Shown: positions 48,842 through 60,266 of the stretch, piece by piece
How the letters are laid out: every line of letters begins with the position of its first letter
Numbering within the stretch: the stretch's first letter is position 1
NCBI RefSeq assembly: GCF_000425065.1
Contig: NZ_AULB01000007.1
Location: forward strand, 310,001-374,000
Source: Actinomadura rifamycini DSM 43936
GTDB taxonomy: Bacteria; Actinomycetota; Actinomycetes; Streptosporangiales; Streptosporangiaceae
Direction: 5' to 3'
Length of the DNA stretch: 64,000 bases
The notes under the pieces: generated by a model
What the model saw: the letters and a program-made list of their open reading frames with translations, nothing else
Told to the model about the DNA's origin: nothing
Databases searched by the model: none
Made by a program: the position numbers and the translations under genes

Positions 48842-49809
48842 GCGCCGCGGGCGGGTCACCGTCCGGGGCCGCGGGCGGGCGCATGTACGGCGGCGGGGGC
48901 GGCGGTTCCCATCCGGACGTCCCGCCGGGCGCGCCGGGCGCCTGCGGCGCGAACCCGGCGGGCATCCGGAAGCTCCAGCGGGTGAGCGGGTAGCCCGCCT
49001 CGTCCTTGGGCGGGTTCGGCCCGAACTCGGTCGCGCAGTCCCGGACGACGTCCTCGATCGCGCGCCGCGCCTCGACCGCCTCCCGCCAGCCGCGCGGCAG
49101 CGCGACCGTCCCGCCCGCGGCGCCGACCAGGTTGCCGCAGACCGAACCGGTCGAGTCGCTGTTGCCCCCGTGGTTCACCGCGAGCAGCAGCCGGCACCGC
49201 CCGGCCTCCTGCACGTCGTCCGCCGGGACGGGCGCGAGCGCCGCGTACACGCCGATCGCGAGGGCCTCGGGGCCCGTCCACCCGGCGCCGAGGGTCTGCA
49301 GCCGTTCGGCCGTCCCCGGCCCCGCGGCGGCGAGCGCGGCGGCCTCGGCCAGCTTGGCCGACGTCTCCCGGTGGCCCCGGTGCCGCCCCAGCTCGGAGCG
49401 GGCGGCGTCCAGGGCCACGCCCATGTTGCCGCCCCGCACCAGCACCGACACCATCGCCGCCAGCGCCCCCGCCGGGAGCTGCCCGCCGGGGTGGCCGTGC
49501 GTCAGCTCGGCCGCCCCGCGGCCGACCTCGAACGCGGTGGCCGGGTCGGTGTGCGGGAACCCGCAGGGCGCGGCCCGGACGACGCCCCCGCACCCCTTGG
49601 AGTCGTTGACCGGCTCGTCCGGCGACGAACGCCGTGACGCCGTCCGGCCCGTACCGGTCGCGGATCTCGCCGAGCGCCATGCCCTCCACCGGCGCGCCGA
49701 GCGCGTCGCCGATCGCGCCGCCGAGCAGGCACCCGAGCATCCGGTCGGGCTCGGCGTCCGGCCACGGCGCGTACCTCTCCCGGTCCCTTGCCATCCGGTC
49801 CATCGCCAT
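48813..49809 (-). pseudogene. Decayed ADP-ribosylglycohydrolase
   Basis: The N-terminus (MAMDRMARD ... MLGCLLGGAIGDALGAPVEGMAL, from 49809) is typical, but after GVTAFVAG (near 49620) the homology jumps to the other frame at DEPVNDSKGCGGVVRAAP and then runs to 48813. About 90 residues that normally lie between these blocks, including the TDDT metal motif, are missing. The second metal motif reads HGGNSDSTG where HGGDSDSTG is usual. A deletion plus frameshift, and the loss of metal ligands, make activity very unlikely. The 3' end overlaps cvnE by 29 bp and has a Pro-rich tail. Confidence 0.8.
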
Positions 49810-49916
49810 GCGCGCACCCTAGTCCGCTCCGGCGCCGCGGCACCGCACCGGCCGAAGCCCCGGCCGAGGCCCCCGCCTCGTGACGGCGCCTCGTGACGGC
49901 GCCGCGTGACGGCGGG

Positions 49917-50336
49917 TCAGGTGCGGGGGCGGCAGTGGACCTGGAGGCCCGGGGCCGCGTTCCACCCGATGAGGCGGACGAGCCGGTCGATGTGGGCCGA
50001 CACCGAGTGCAGGACGAGCATGTGGCCGAGGTCGTGCAGGTCCCGCGCGGCGCGGGCGAACGCGCGCAGGCCCGAGACGTCCACGAAGCCGACGCCGGCG
50101 AGGTCCACGTGGACGTCGCCGCCCGCGCGGGCCTGCGCGCCGTGCAGCGCCCGGGTGAGGGCGGGGACGTTCGACACGTCGATCTCGCCGGTGAGCCGCA
50201 GCCACGGCGAGCCGGTGGCGCCCGCGATGTGCAGCAGCGGCGAGTCGAGCTCGACGAGGTCGTAGCGGGGCGACGCCCGCTCCGGACGCGGCACACCCGA
50301 TTCGGAATCCCCGCCGGTGATCCGCCAGACCGTCAT
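49917..50336 (-). CDS. STAS-domain anti-sigma factor antagonist
   Basis: 139 residues from ATG 50334-50336 after a GAGGAG ribosome site. A STAS domain fills residues about 45-135: WLRLTGEIDVSNVPALTRAL and VHVDLAGVGFVDVSGLRAF, with the phosphorylatable Ser in the VDVSG loop. It is predicted to bind an anti-sigma kinase and be reset by a SpoIIE-type phosphatase such as that at 33795-35036; no kinase is adjacent. The frame extends to 50525, but that extension lacks a ribosome site. Confidence 0.82.
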   Translation of the reverse strand: MTVWRITGGDSESGVPRPERASPRYDLVELDSPLLHIAGATGSPWLRLTGEIDVSNVPALTRALHGAQARAGGDVHVDLAGVGFVDVSGLRAFARAARDLHDLGHMLVLHSVSAHIDRLVRLIGWNAAPGLQVHCRPRT

Positions 50337-50475
50337 CTGCTCCTCGCCCTTCGGGCGGGGCGCCCGCACCGTGATGATGCCGCCGTGGCGGCCCCGCACG
50401 TCCCAGGTTCTCACCTCGCCCGGCTCCGCGCCCTCACCTGAGCGGAAAACGTGGGGCGTTCGGTCGGTCACATGA

Positions 50476-52533
50476 TCAAAGTCGCGGAAGCAGCCGGGCC
50501 GGGGTGATCGGCAGATCCCGGACACGGACGCCGGTGGCGTGGTGGACGGCGTTCGCGATCGCCGCCGCGGCGCCCACGATGCCGATCTCGCCGATGCCCT
50601 TGGAGCCCATCGGGTTGAGGTGCGGGTCGATCTCCTCGATCCACACGGCCTCGACGCTGCGGACGTCCGCGCAGGACGGCACGTGGTACTGCGCGAGGTC
50701 GCGGTTCAGGTAGTCGCCGAACTCCCGGTCCATGACGCTCTCCTCCATCAGCGCCATGCCGATCCCCATCGTCATGCCGCCGACGAACTGGGACCGCGCG
50801 GTCGTCGGGTTGATGATCCGCCCGGCCGCGAACACGCCGAGCATGCGCGGGACGCGGACCTCGCCGGTGTCGGCGTCCACCTCCACCTCCGCGAACTGCG
50901 CGCCGAACGCGTGCCGCGCGTAGTCCTCGCGGCGCTTCAGCGCTTCGGCGGAGTCCGCGGACGCCTCGATCCCGTCCGGCGGGACGTCGCCGTTCAGCCG
51001 GCCGCGGAGCGCCTCGCAGGCGAGGACCACCGCCGTCCCCCAGCTCGCGGTGCCGGACGAGCCGCCCGCGACGGGCGCGGCGGGGTGCGCGCTGTCGCCG
51101 AGCTCGATCCGGACGGCGTCGAGGTCGGCCTTGAGCGTCTCCGCGGCGATCAGCCCGAGCGCGGTGCGGGCGCCGGTGCCGATGTCGGCCGCGGCGATCC
51201 GGACGGTGAACGTCCCGTCGGGCTCGGCGCGCGCGACCGCCTTCCCGGGGCTCTGGTAGGCGGGGTAGGTGGTGGCGGCGACGCCGGTGCCGAGCAGCTT
51301 GCGGCCCACCCGGCGGACGCCCGGGGCGGGGTCGCGGCGGTCCCAGCCGAACCGCTCGGCGCCCTCCCGCAGGCACGCGACGAGGTTCCGGGAGCTGAAC
51401 GGCAGGCCGCTCTCGGGCTCGGTGCCGGTGTCGTTGCGGACCCGCAGCTCGATCGGGTCGACGCCGGTCGCGACGGCGAGCTCGTCCATCGCCGACTCCA
51501 GCGCGTACATGCCGGGCGTCTCGCCGGGCGCCCGCATCCACGACGGGGTCGGGACGTCCAGCGCGACGACCCGGTGGGACGTGCGGCGGTGCTCGGCCCG
51601 GTACATCGTGCGGGTCGGCGTCGCGGTCTGCTCCACGAACTCCCGCACGGTCGAGGTCTGCTCGAACACCTCGTGCGCGATCGCGTTGAGGCGTCCGTCC
51701 GCGTCGGCGCCCAGCCGGATCCGCTGGACGGTCGGGGTGCGGTAGCCGGTCGTGGCGAACATCTGCTGGCGCGGGACGGCGAACTTCACCGGGCGCCCGA
51801 CGGCCCGCGCGGCCATCGCGGCGAGGACCGCGCTCGGGCGCGGCGACCCCTTCGACCCGAACCCGCCGCCGACGTGCGGGGAGACCACCCGCACCCGCTC
51901 GGGGTCGAGCCCGAACAGCCGCGCCAGCGTCGACTGCACGGCGGACGCGCCCTGGTTCGAGTCGTAGAGGACGAGGGAGCCGTCCTTGTCCCAGTAGGCG
52001 ACCGTGGTGTGCGGCTCCATCGCGTTGTTGTGCTCGGCCGGAGTCGTGTAGGTCGCGTCCATGCGCACGGCGGACGAGGAGAACGCGCCGTCCGGGTCGC
52101 CCTTCAGCGTGTCGGGCGGGAAACCCGCGTTGACCTTCTCGGGCCGGTAGAGGCCGGGGTGGTCGTCGCGCAGCCGGGTGTCCGGTTCCTCCTCGGCGTA
52201 CTCGACGTGCAGGCGCCGCGCGCCCTCGACGGCCGTCTCGAGCGTCTCCGCGACGACCGCCGCCGCGAACTGCCCGCGGTACGCGACCGTCCGGGACTGG
52301 AACACCGCCAGCTCGGCGTTCGACGCGTCCTCCAGCCGCGGCGCGTTCTCGCAGGACAGGACGTCCAGCACGCCCGGCATCGCGCGGGCGCTGTCATGGT
52401 CCACCCAGCGGATCTCGCCCTTGCCGACGGACGCCTGGACGGCCGCCGCGTAGACGGCGCCCTCCACCGGGTACTCGTAGGCGTAGCGCGCCGCGCCGGT
52501 GACCTTCTCCCGGCCCTCCACCCGGCTCGTCAT
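50476..52533 (-). CDS. Molybdenum hydroxylase large subunit (PaoC/XDH-like)
   Basis: 685 residues, MoCo-binding subunit of the xanthine dehydrogenase/aldehyde oxidase family. It has the N-terminal Ald_Xan_dh_C domain (EKVTGAARYAYEYPVEGAVYA), the GGGFGSKG cofactor loop, the MRAPGE block and the catalytic Glu in GSKGIGEIGIVG. About 685 residues matches the short three-subunit (PaoABC/YagTSR) type. It oxidises aldehydes or N-heterocycles with water as oxygen donor. The ATG overlaps the FAD-subunit stop. No maturation gene (XdhC/MobA) is adjacent. Confidence 0.87.
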   Translation of the reverse strand: MTSRVEGREKVTGAARYAYEYPVEGAVYAAAVQASVGKGEIRWVDHDSARAMPGVLDVLSCENAPRLEDASNAELAVFQSRTVAYRGQFAAAVVAETLETAVEGARRLHVEYAEEEPDTRLRDDHPGLYRPEKVNAGFPPDTLKGDPDGAFSSSAVRMDATYTTPAEHNNAMEPHTTVAYWDKDGSLVLYDSNQGASAVQSTLARLFGLDPERVRVVSPHVGGGFGSKGSPRPSAVLAAMAARAVGRPVKFAVPRQQMFATTGYRTPTVQRIRLGADADGRLNAIAHEVFEQTSTVREFVEQTATPTRTMYRAEHRRTSHRVVALDVPTPSWMRAPGETPGMYALESAMDELAVATGVDPIELRVRNDTGTEPESGLPFSSRNLVACLREGAERFGWDRRDPAPGVRRVGRKLLGTGVAATTYPAYQSPGKAVARAEPDGTFTVRIAAADIGTGARTALGLIAAETLKADLDAVRIELGDSAHPAAPVAGGSSGTASWGTAVVLACEALRGRLNGDVPPDGIEASADSAEALKRREDYARHAFGAQFAEVEVDADTGEVRVPRMLGVFAAGRIINPTTARSQFVGGMTMGIGMALMEESVMDREFGDYLNRDLAQYHVPSCADVRSVEAVWIEEIDPHLNPMGSKGIGEIGIVGAAAAIANAVHHATGVRVRDLPITPARLLPRL

Positions 52534-53531
52534 GACGAGACCTCCCGCAGTTCGAGCAGCGTCCGGACCATCAGGTTGCGGGCGAGCGGCACCTTGTAGC
52601 CGTTGTCGCGCAGCGGCTCGGCCGCCTCCAGCTCCGCCTCCGCGGCGCGCAGGAACGTCTCCTCGGTCGCCGGCGCGCCCCGCAGGACGTCCTCGGCGCG
52701 GCGGCACCGCCACGGCTTGTGCGCGACGCCGCCGAGCGCCAGCCGGACGTCGCGCACCACGCCGCCCGTGCCGTCCGGGACCGTCGCGCCCACCGTGCGG
52801 ACCGCCGCCGCGACCGACACCAGCGCGAACGCGAACGAGGCGCGCTCGCGCACCTTCCGGTAGCGGGACGGCATCGGCAGCGGCGGGACCTCGACGGCCG
52901 TGACGAGGTCGCCGTCCCGCAGGTTCGCGTCGCGCTCCGGTGCGCCGCCCGGCAGCCGGTGGAACTCCCCGAACGGGACGGTGCGCTCCCCGTCGCGGCC
53001 CCGCACCCGCACGGACGCGTCCAGCGCCGCCAGCGCCACCGCCAGGTCGGACGGGTGCGTCGCCACGCACGCCGGGGAATGCCCCAGGATCGCGAGGTTG
53101 CGGTGCTCGCCGTCCCGCGCCGGGCACCCCGACCCGGGGTCGCGCTTGTTGCACGGCTTGGAGGTGTCCTGGAAGTAGGAGCACCGCGTCCGCTGCAGCA
53201 GGTTGCCGCCCACCGTGGCGCGGTTGCGGATCTGGCCGGACGCGCCCGCCAGCACGGCCTGCACCAGCATCGGGTGGGTCTCCCGGACGGTCCGGTCCGC
53301 CGCGAGGTCGCTGTTGCCGACGGCCGCGCCGATGAGCAGCGTCCCGTCCGCCGTCACCTCGATCCGGTCGTGCGGCAGGCGGGACACGTCCACCAGGCGG
53401 CTCGGCTCCTCCACGCCGAGGCGCATCAGGTCCACGAGGTTCGTCCCGCCGCCCAGGTACAGGGCCCCGTCCCGGTGCAGGTCCAGGGCGTCCTCCGCGC
53501 TCGCCGCGCGCTCGTACGCGAAGGGCCTCAT
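52530..53531 (-). CDS. Molybdenum hydroxylase FAD subunit (PaoB-like)
   Basis: 333 residues. The FAD-binding loops YLGGGTNLVDLM and ATVGGNLLQRTRC are typical. A cysteine cluster (RCSYFQDTSKPCNKRDPGSGC, then ACVAT) matches the extra [4Fe-4S] of PaoB-type subunits, absent from ordinary XDH. It passes electrons from the [2Fe-2S] subunit to FAD and then to an acceptor. It is coupled to both neighbours by ATGA overlaps. Confidence 0.87.
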   Translation of the reverse strand: MRPFAYERAASAEDALDLHRDGALYLGGGTNLVDLMRLGVEEPSRLVDVSRLPHDRIEVTADGTLLIGAAVGNSDLAADRTVRETHPMLVQAVLAGASGQIRNRATVGGNLLQRTRCSYFQDTSKPCNKRDPGSGCPARDGEHRNLAILGHSPACVATHPSDLAVALAALDASVRVRGRDGERTVPFGEFHRLPGGAPERDANLRDGDLVTAVEVPPLPMPSRYRKVRERASFAFALVSVAAAVRTVGATVPDGTGGVVRDVRLALGGVAHKPWRCRRAEDVLRGAPATEETFLRAAEAELEAAEPLRDNGYKVPLARNLMVRTLLELREVSS

Positions 53532-54127
53532 GGGCGGGACGCCTCCCCGCCGCGCGCCGAGCCGATCCGCTCGGCCACCGCGCCCGGATCCCGCGCGGCC
53601 CGGTTCGGCTCGCCCGCCGCGTCGCGGACCGCCGCGACGATCCCGACGTACGCGCCGCACCGGCACAGGTTCCCGCTCATCCGCTCGCGGATCTCCTCGT
53701 CGTCCAGGAACGGGTCGCGCGAGACGTCCGCCGTGACGGCGCTCGGCCAGCCCCGCCGCGCCTCCTCGAGCACCGCCGTCGCCGAGCACAGCTGCCCCGG
53801 CGTGCAGTACCCGCACTGGAACGCGTCGTTCTCGATGAACGCCTCCTGCAGCGGGCTGAGCCGCCCGCCGTCCGCGAGGCCCTCCACGGTGACGATCTCC
53901 GCGCCGTCGTGCGCGACCGCGAGCGCGAGGCACGCGTTCGCGCGGCGCCCGTCCAGCAGGACCGTGCAGGCCCCGCACTGCCCGTGGTCGCAGCCCTTCT
54001 TGGAACCCGTGAGCCCCAGCCTCTCCCGCAGCACGTCCAGCAGCGACGACCGCGTGTCGACCCGGAGCCGATGCCCGGTCCCGTTCACGGTCAGGGCGAC
54101 GTCCGCGTGCACCGGTTCACTGTCCAT
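53528..54127 (-). CDS. Molybdenum hydroxylase [2Fe-2S] subunit (PaoA-like)
   Basis: 199 residues with two [2Fe-2S] sites: [15 protein letters not shown] (plant type) and [10 protein letters not shown] plus LCRCGAY (helical type). There is no Tat signal, so the complex is cytoplasmic, unlike Escherichia coli PaoABC. It is the first gene of the unit, divergent from geosmin synthase across a 111-bp gap. The C-terminal 30 residues are non-conserved. Confidence 0.88.
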   Translation of the reverse strand: MDSEPVHADVALTVNGTGHRLRVDTRSSLLDVLRERLGLTGSKKGCDHGQCGACTVLLDGRRANACLALAVAHDGAEIVTVEGLADGGRLSPLQEAFIENDAFQCGYCTPGQLCSATAVLEEARRGWPSAVTADVSRDPFLDDEEIRERMSGNLCRCGAYVGIVAAVRDAAGEPNRAARDPGAVAERIGSARGGEASRP

Positions 54128-54205
54128 GTGACGCCCCCTACCCGGATTCGCGGCCGAGTCACGGCAAGCAAAACCTCACCCTAGGTAACTTTGCACGTGC
54201 TGTAA

Positions 54206-56389
<2,184 letters not shown>

Positions 56390-56396
56390 GCGCGGG

Positions 56397-57170
56397 TCAG
56401 GACGCGAGGGTGGCCGGGAACAGGAGCGTCCGGACGGTCACGAAGGCGGCCACCGCGAAGACGAAGAGCGCGAACCAGCGGCGGAGCCGGGCGGCGTCGA
56501 TGCGGGGCGCGAGGCGGGCGGCGGCCAGCGACCCGGCGATCGCCGCGCCGGTGAAGCCGCCGACGACGCCGACGTCGAGGGCGGCGTCGCCCGCGTGGAC
56601 GGCGAACCCGGCGGCGGCGTTGGCGGCCACGATCACCAGCGAGGTGCCGACGGCCGCCGCCATCGGCAGGCCCAGGCCGAGGACGAGGGCCGGGATGACG
56701 AGGAAGCCGCCGCCGACGCCGAACAGGCCGGTGAGGACGCCGACGGCCGCCCCGGCGGCGGCGGACTTCGGCAGGCACGCCCGCCAGTCGACGCCGCCGC
56801 CGGGCAGGGCGCAGGCCCCGCCCGACGGGACGTCGCCCGCGAGCATGCGCGCCCCCGCGGCGACCATCAGCGCCGCGAAGCCGAGCATGATCGCCTGGTC
56901 GGGCAGCAGCCGGCCGAGGGCGGCGCCGCCGACGGCCGCCGCGGCGCCCGCGCCGCCGACGACCGCGGCGATCCGCCAGCGGACGTCGCGCAGGCGCGGG
57001 AGCGCGGCGGTCGCCGAGGAGATCCCGACGACGAGCAGCGACGCGGGGATCGCGGCGGACAGCGGCAGGCCCGCGCCGTAGACCAGGGCGGGCACCGCGA
57101 GGATCGAGCCGCCGCCGCCCAGCAGGCCCAGCAGGACGCCGATGGCCGCGCCGAGCACGAGGGCGGTCAT
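56397..57170 (-). CDS. TauE/SafE-family sulfur-compound transporter
   Basis: 257 residues with about eight hydrophobic spans and the glycine-rich motifs [16 protein letters not shown] and [16 protein letters not shown] that mark TauE/SafE proteins, thought to move sulfite or sulfonates. It is the last gene of a unit with rhodaneses, a persulfide-type MBL enzyme and, further upstream, a CstR-like repressor, so it probably exports sulfite or thiosulfate formed there. The ATG overlaps the rhodanese stop. Confidence 0.87.
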   Translation of the reverse strand: MTALVLGAAIGVLLGLLGGGGSILAVPALVYGAGLPLSAAIPASLLVVGISSATAALPRLRDVRWRIAAVVGGAGAAAAVGGAALGRLLPDQAIMLGFAALMVAAGARMLAGDVPSGGACALPGGGVDWRACLPKSAAAGAAVGVLTGLFGVGGGFLVIPALVLGLGLPMAAAVGTSLVIVAANAAAGFAVHAGDAALDVGVVGGFTGAAIAGSLAAARLAPRIDAARLRRWFALFVFAVAAFVTVRTLLFPATLAS

Positions 57171-57718
57171 CGGCGCAGCGCGGCTCGGACGTTCTCGATG
57201 GTGGTGCGGGGGCCGCGGTTGTAGGGGAGCTTCGACAGGGCCGTCCCCATCGCGCAGGTGCCGGAGAGGGCGGCGAACGTCAGCCCGCCGCCGATGGCGG
57301 CGGCGACCCACTTGGCGCGGGGGGCGGCGGTGCTGGCCAGGACCGACGTCAGGACGATCGAGCCGGCGACCAGGCGCACCTGGCGTTCGAGGTCCCAGCG
57401 GGGGCGTCCGGTTTCGACGGGGGCGCCGTCCGCCTGCCAGGCGGTCAGGCCGCCGGACAGGACGCGCACGCCGTCGACGGCGAGGGCCGCGGCGGCCTGC
57501 TCGGCGCGCGGGCCGGAGCGGCAGACGAGGACGGTCCGCTCGCCGAGGTGCCCGCGCAGTTCGGCGGCGTGCTCGCGGAGCACGTGGAGCGGGATGTTCA
57601 GCGAGCCCGGCACGCGCGGGCCCGCGAACTCGGCCGGGCTGCGGACGTCGACGACGCGGGGGGCGTCCGGGGAGTCGAGCAGGTGCCGCAGCGCGGCGGC
57701 GTCCAGGGTGTGCTTCAC
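57167..57718 (-). CDS. Rhodanese with C-terminal membrane (DUF2892-type) domain
   Basis: 183 residues. A single rhodanese domain (VVDVRSPAEFAGPRVPGSLNIP) has the catalytic loop CRSGPRAEQA near residue 65. The C-terminus has DUF2892-like hydrophobic segments that anchor it to the membrane. It transfers sulfane sulfur, probably between low-molecular-weight persulfide and downstream acceptors. GTG at 57716-57718 has GAAAGG upstream. It lies between the MBL enzyme and the transporter. Confidence 0.87.
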   Translation of the reverse strand: MKHTLDAAALRHLLDSPDAPRVVDVRSPAEFAGPRVPGSLNIPLHVLREHAAELRGHLGERTVLVCRSGPRAEQAAAALAVDGVRVLSGGLTAWQADGAPVETGRPRWDLERQVRLVAGSIVLTSVLASTAAPRAKWVAAAIGGGLTFAALSGTCAMGTALSKLPYNRGPRTTIENVRAALRR

Positions 57719-57732
57719 GGGGTTTCCTTTCG

Positions 57733-59103
57733 TCAGGCGGCGAGGCCGGTCGCGCGGTCGTAGGAGTCGTCGATGTGGACGACCGTGCGGCCGGCGCGTT
57801 CGAGGAGCGCGGCGGCGGCCGCGGCGCGGTAGCCGGAGCCGCAGTGGACCCAGACCGTCCCGGGCGGGACGTCGTCCAGCCGCGCGGGCAGCTCGGGCAG
57901 CGGCACGTGCACGGCGCCGTCGATGTGGCTCTCCCGCCACTCGCCGGTCAGCCGGACGTCCAGGACGACGTCCGGGGCGGGCAGGTCGCGGGGCGCGCGG
58001 CCCGCGCGGGCGGCGGCGAGGTCGGCGAACGCGGCGACCGGGGTGCCGGTGGTGCGGGCGGGGTCGCCGCCCGCCCAGTCCAGGGGGTCGCCCGCGGCGG
58101 CGCCGGACGGACGGTCGATGCCGATGCGCGCGAGTTCCCGCTGGGCTTCGGCGATCTGCTCGGGCCCGTCGCCGAGCAGGGTGACGGGCGCGCCCCACGG
58201 GACGAGCCAGCCGAGCCAGGTCGCCATGGGGCCGTCCAGGCCGAAGCTGAGGGTGCCGGCGAGGTGCCGGTGCGCGAACGCGCGGCGGGAGCGGAGGTCG
58301 ACGACCCATTCGCCGGCGTCGACGCGGGCGCGGAGTTCGGCGGGGTCGACGGCGGCGGCGGGGGTGAGGTCGATCGGGTCGGCGCCGGCGGTGTTCCGCG
58401 CGCCCATGTGGGCGTAGTAGGCGGGGTAGGCGTCGAGTCCGGCGAGGGTCTCGGTGACGAAGTCGTCCGCTTCGAGGCGCAGCGCCGGGTTCGTGTCCCG
58501 CTCGCGGCCGATGGTGGACGCGGGCGCGTCCGACTGGGCGGCGGAGCAGAAGCTGCCGAAGCCGTGCGTGGGCCAGACGTGCGCGCCGTCCGGGAGGAGG
58601 TCGGCGAGGCGGCGGGCGGAGGCGTGCTGGCGGTGGGCGAGGTCGTGCGCGTGCCGCCCGCCGAGGAGGTCGGTGCGGCCGGTGGTGCCGAACAGCAGGG
58701 AGCCGCCGGTGAAGACGCCCTCGGAGCCGTCCGGGCCGGACAGGACGTAGGACAGGTGGTGGTAGGTGTGGCCGGGCGTGGCGACGGCGGTGACGCGCAT
58801 GCCCGGGGACACGGCGATCTCGTCGCCGCCGGCCACCGGGGTGCGGTCGAACGCGACGTCGTCGGCGGCGGCGACCAGGTACGCGGCGCCGGTGAGGCGC
58901 GCGAGGGCGAGCCCGCCGGAGACGTAGTCGTTGTGGACGTGGGTCTCGGCGACGTGCGTGATGCGGACGCCGAGCCGTCCGGCGAGCGCCAGGACGCGGT
59001 CGATGTCGCGCTGCGGGTCGACGACGAGGGCGACCCGGCCGTCGTGGGCGAGGTAGCTGCGGTCGCCGAGGGAGGAGGTCTCCACCACCTCGGTGCGGAT
59101 CAT
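57733..59103 (-). CDS. MBL-fold persulfide dioxygenase-like protein fused to rhodanese domains
   Basis: 456 residues: an MBL domain with the metal motif THVHNDYVSGG, GHTYHHLSYVL and THGFGSFCS, then two rhodanese domains. The first (about 255-345) lacks a catalytic Cys; the second has VHCGSGYRA. This is the layout of CstB-type enzymes, which oxidise persulfides to thiosulfate or sulfite. It is the first gene after the paired operators at 59117-59162 and so should be derepressed by persulfide stress. Confidence 0.87.
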   Translation of the reverse strand: MIRTEVVETSSLGDRSYLAHDGRVALVVDPQRDIDRVLALAGRLGVRITHVAETHVHNDYVSGGLALARLTGAAYLVAAADDVAFDRTPVAGGDEIAVSPGMRVTAVATPGHTYHHLSYVLSGPDGSEGVFTGGSLLFGTTGRTDLLGGRHAHDLAHRQHASARRLADLLPDGAHVWPTHGFGSFCSAAQSDAPASTIGRERDTNPALRLEADDFVTETLAGLDAYPAYYAHMGARNTAGADPIDLTPAAAVDPAELRARVDAGEWVVDLRSRRAFAHRHLAGTLSFGLDGPMATWLGWLVPWGAPVTLLGDGPEQIAEAQRELARIGIDRPSGAAAGDPLDWAGGDPARTTGTPVAAFADLAAARAGRAPRDLPAPDVVLDVRLTGEWRESHIDGAVHVPLPELPARLDDVPPGTVWVHCGSGYRAAAAAALLERAGRTVVHIDDSYDRATGLAA

Positions 59104-59116
59104 CGTGACTCCTTTC

Positions 59117-59162
59117 GTATACCCCCCGGGGTATACGCGACAGACAATACCCCCGGGGGTAT
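59117..59162. promoter_or_regulatory. Two CstR-type operators upstream of the MBL-rhodanese gene
   Basis: GTATACCCCCCGGGGTATAC (59117-59136) and ATACCCCCGGGGGTAT (59147-59162), both palindromic with ATACCCC/GGGGTAT arms. The same motif lies before the repressor gene at 59506-59521. This is the CsoR/CstR operator class. Confidence 0.82.
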
Positions 59163-59203
59163 GTGCCAGAGCGGGGCCCGCCCGGACTCGGGAGGGCCGT
59201 TCG

Positions 59204-59473
59204 TCAGGACAGGGACAGGAAGAGCTTCTCCAGCCGCTCCGGGGTGATCGGCGGCTGCTCGCCGCGCTCGCGGGCGACCTGGCACTGCTCCAGGCCGGTC
59301 GCGATGATCTTGAAGCCGGCGCGGTCGAGCGCCTTGGAGACGGCGGCGAGCTGGATCAGGACCTTCTCGCAGTCCTCCCCGTTCTCCACCATCGCGATCA
59401 CTCCGCCCAGCTGGCCGTGGGCCCGCTTGAGCCGGGTGAGGGCGTCCGCCAGGACCGTCGCGTCCATCTCCAT
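59204..59473 (-). CDS. cstR: CsoR-family repressor, CstR-like persulfide sensor
   Basis: 89 residues, all helical. The two conserved cysteines are C35 and C64. The copper ligand His four residues before the second Cys in CsoR is Gly60 here, so copper sensing is unlikely and a dithiol persulfide switch as in CstR fits better. Neighbouring rhodanese, MBL and TauE genes agree. The start at 59471-59473 has AGGAAGGGGAG upstream. It probably represses itself and the MBL operon through the three ATACCCC-type palindromes. Confidence 0.85.
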   Translation of the reverse strand: MEMDATVLADALTRLKRAHGQLGGVIAMVENGEDCEKVLIQLAAVSKALDRAGFKIIATGLEQCQVARERGEQPPITPERLEKLFLSLS

Positions 59474-59505
59474 CGGGCTCCCCTTCCTCTCACCCGCTCC
59501 AACGT

Positions 59506-59521
59506 ATACCCCTAGGGGTAT
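59506..59521. promoter_or_regulatory. CstR-type operator before the repressor gene
   Basis: ATACCCCTAGGGGTAT, a perfect 16-bp palindrome, 33 bp upstream of the repressor ATG. It matches the two sites at 59117-59162 and implies autoregulation. Confidence 0.82.
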
Positions 59522-59532
59522 GTTCCCGGGGG

Positions 59533-60054
59533 TCAGGCCAGGGAGGCGCGGACGGCCATGAGGGCCCGGCCGAGGAGGTTCTCGCCGCGCCAGGCGTCGG
59601 GGCGCTCGGCGCGGGGGTCGCCGGCGGTCAGGCCGATGCCCCAGATCCGGTCGAGGGGGCTCGCCTCGGCCAGGATCCGGTCGCGGGTGCCGAGGAGGTA
59701 GGCGCGCAGATCGTCGTGCTGCGCGAACTTCGCGAGGTTGCCGCGGACGACGATGCCGAGCCGGTGCTCGCGCCACACGGCCTCGTCGAACGCGGCGACG
59801 CGGCGGCCGAGGTCCTTGGCGCGCCCCGGGTGCGGCGCGTCCGTGATCGCCGCCACGGCGCGTTCGTCCCCGAACAGGCGCGCCTTCTCGGCCATCATGT
59901 AGTGCTCGGCCGTCGCGTACCGGACGCCGTCCACGGTGAACGGCGACGCGTGCCACTGGCTCAGGCACCCGGCGGGGCCGTGCTCCCGCCAGAAGAAGAG
60001 GAACTTGAGGCGGGCGCCGGACCGCTGCAGCGCGATCAGTTCGGGGACGTCCAT
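59533..60054 (-). CDS. NADAR-family protein (YbiA-like)
   Basis: 173 residues from ATG 60052-60054. NADAR hallmarks include FFWREHGPAGCLSQWHASPFTVDG, YATAEHYMMAEKARLFGD, the RVAAFDEAVWREHRLGIV block and IWGIGL. YbiA removes damaged riboflavin intermediates (N-glycosidase on early pathway products); others in the superfamily act on ADP-ribose. It is monocistronic. A longer start at 60117 is possible. Confidence 0.85.
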   Translation of the reverse strand: MDVPELIALQRSGARLKFLFFWREHGPAGCLSQWHASPFTVDGVRYATAEHYMMAEKARLFGDERAVAAITDAPHPGRAKDLGRRVAAFDEAVWREHRLGIVVRGNLAKFAQHDDLRAYLLGTRDRILAEASPLDRIWGIGLTAGDPRAERPDAWRGENLLGRALMAVRASLA

Positions 60055-60139
60055 GGGGGGAGAGTGCCAGGACGGGGCCGGGGCGGCCGGCGGTTTTCCC
60101 GGGACGGAATTGATCATGGAATGGGCGCGTTACCACGGG

Positions 60140-60154
60140 GGCGGATGATCCGCC
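60140..60154. promoter_or_regulatory. 15-bp palindrome GGCGGATGATCCGCC
   Basis: Perfect 7-bp arms around a single G, in the gap between the NADAR gene and the small ORF at 60267. A 10-bp palindrome GGTCTAGACC follows at 60165-60174. Either could be an operator for the divergent units; I cannot name a regulator. Confidence 0.4.
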
Positions 60155-60266
60155 ACCGGTTCGCGGTCTAGACCATTTTGCCGAACCGGGTGGGTCATCG
60201 GAGAAGATCTCCTTATTTCGGTAGGCCGAGCCACCGAGAAGCGTCTACGGGAGGACAGAAGCAGAA

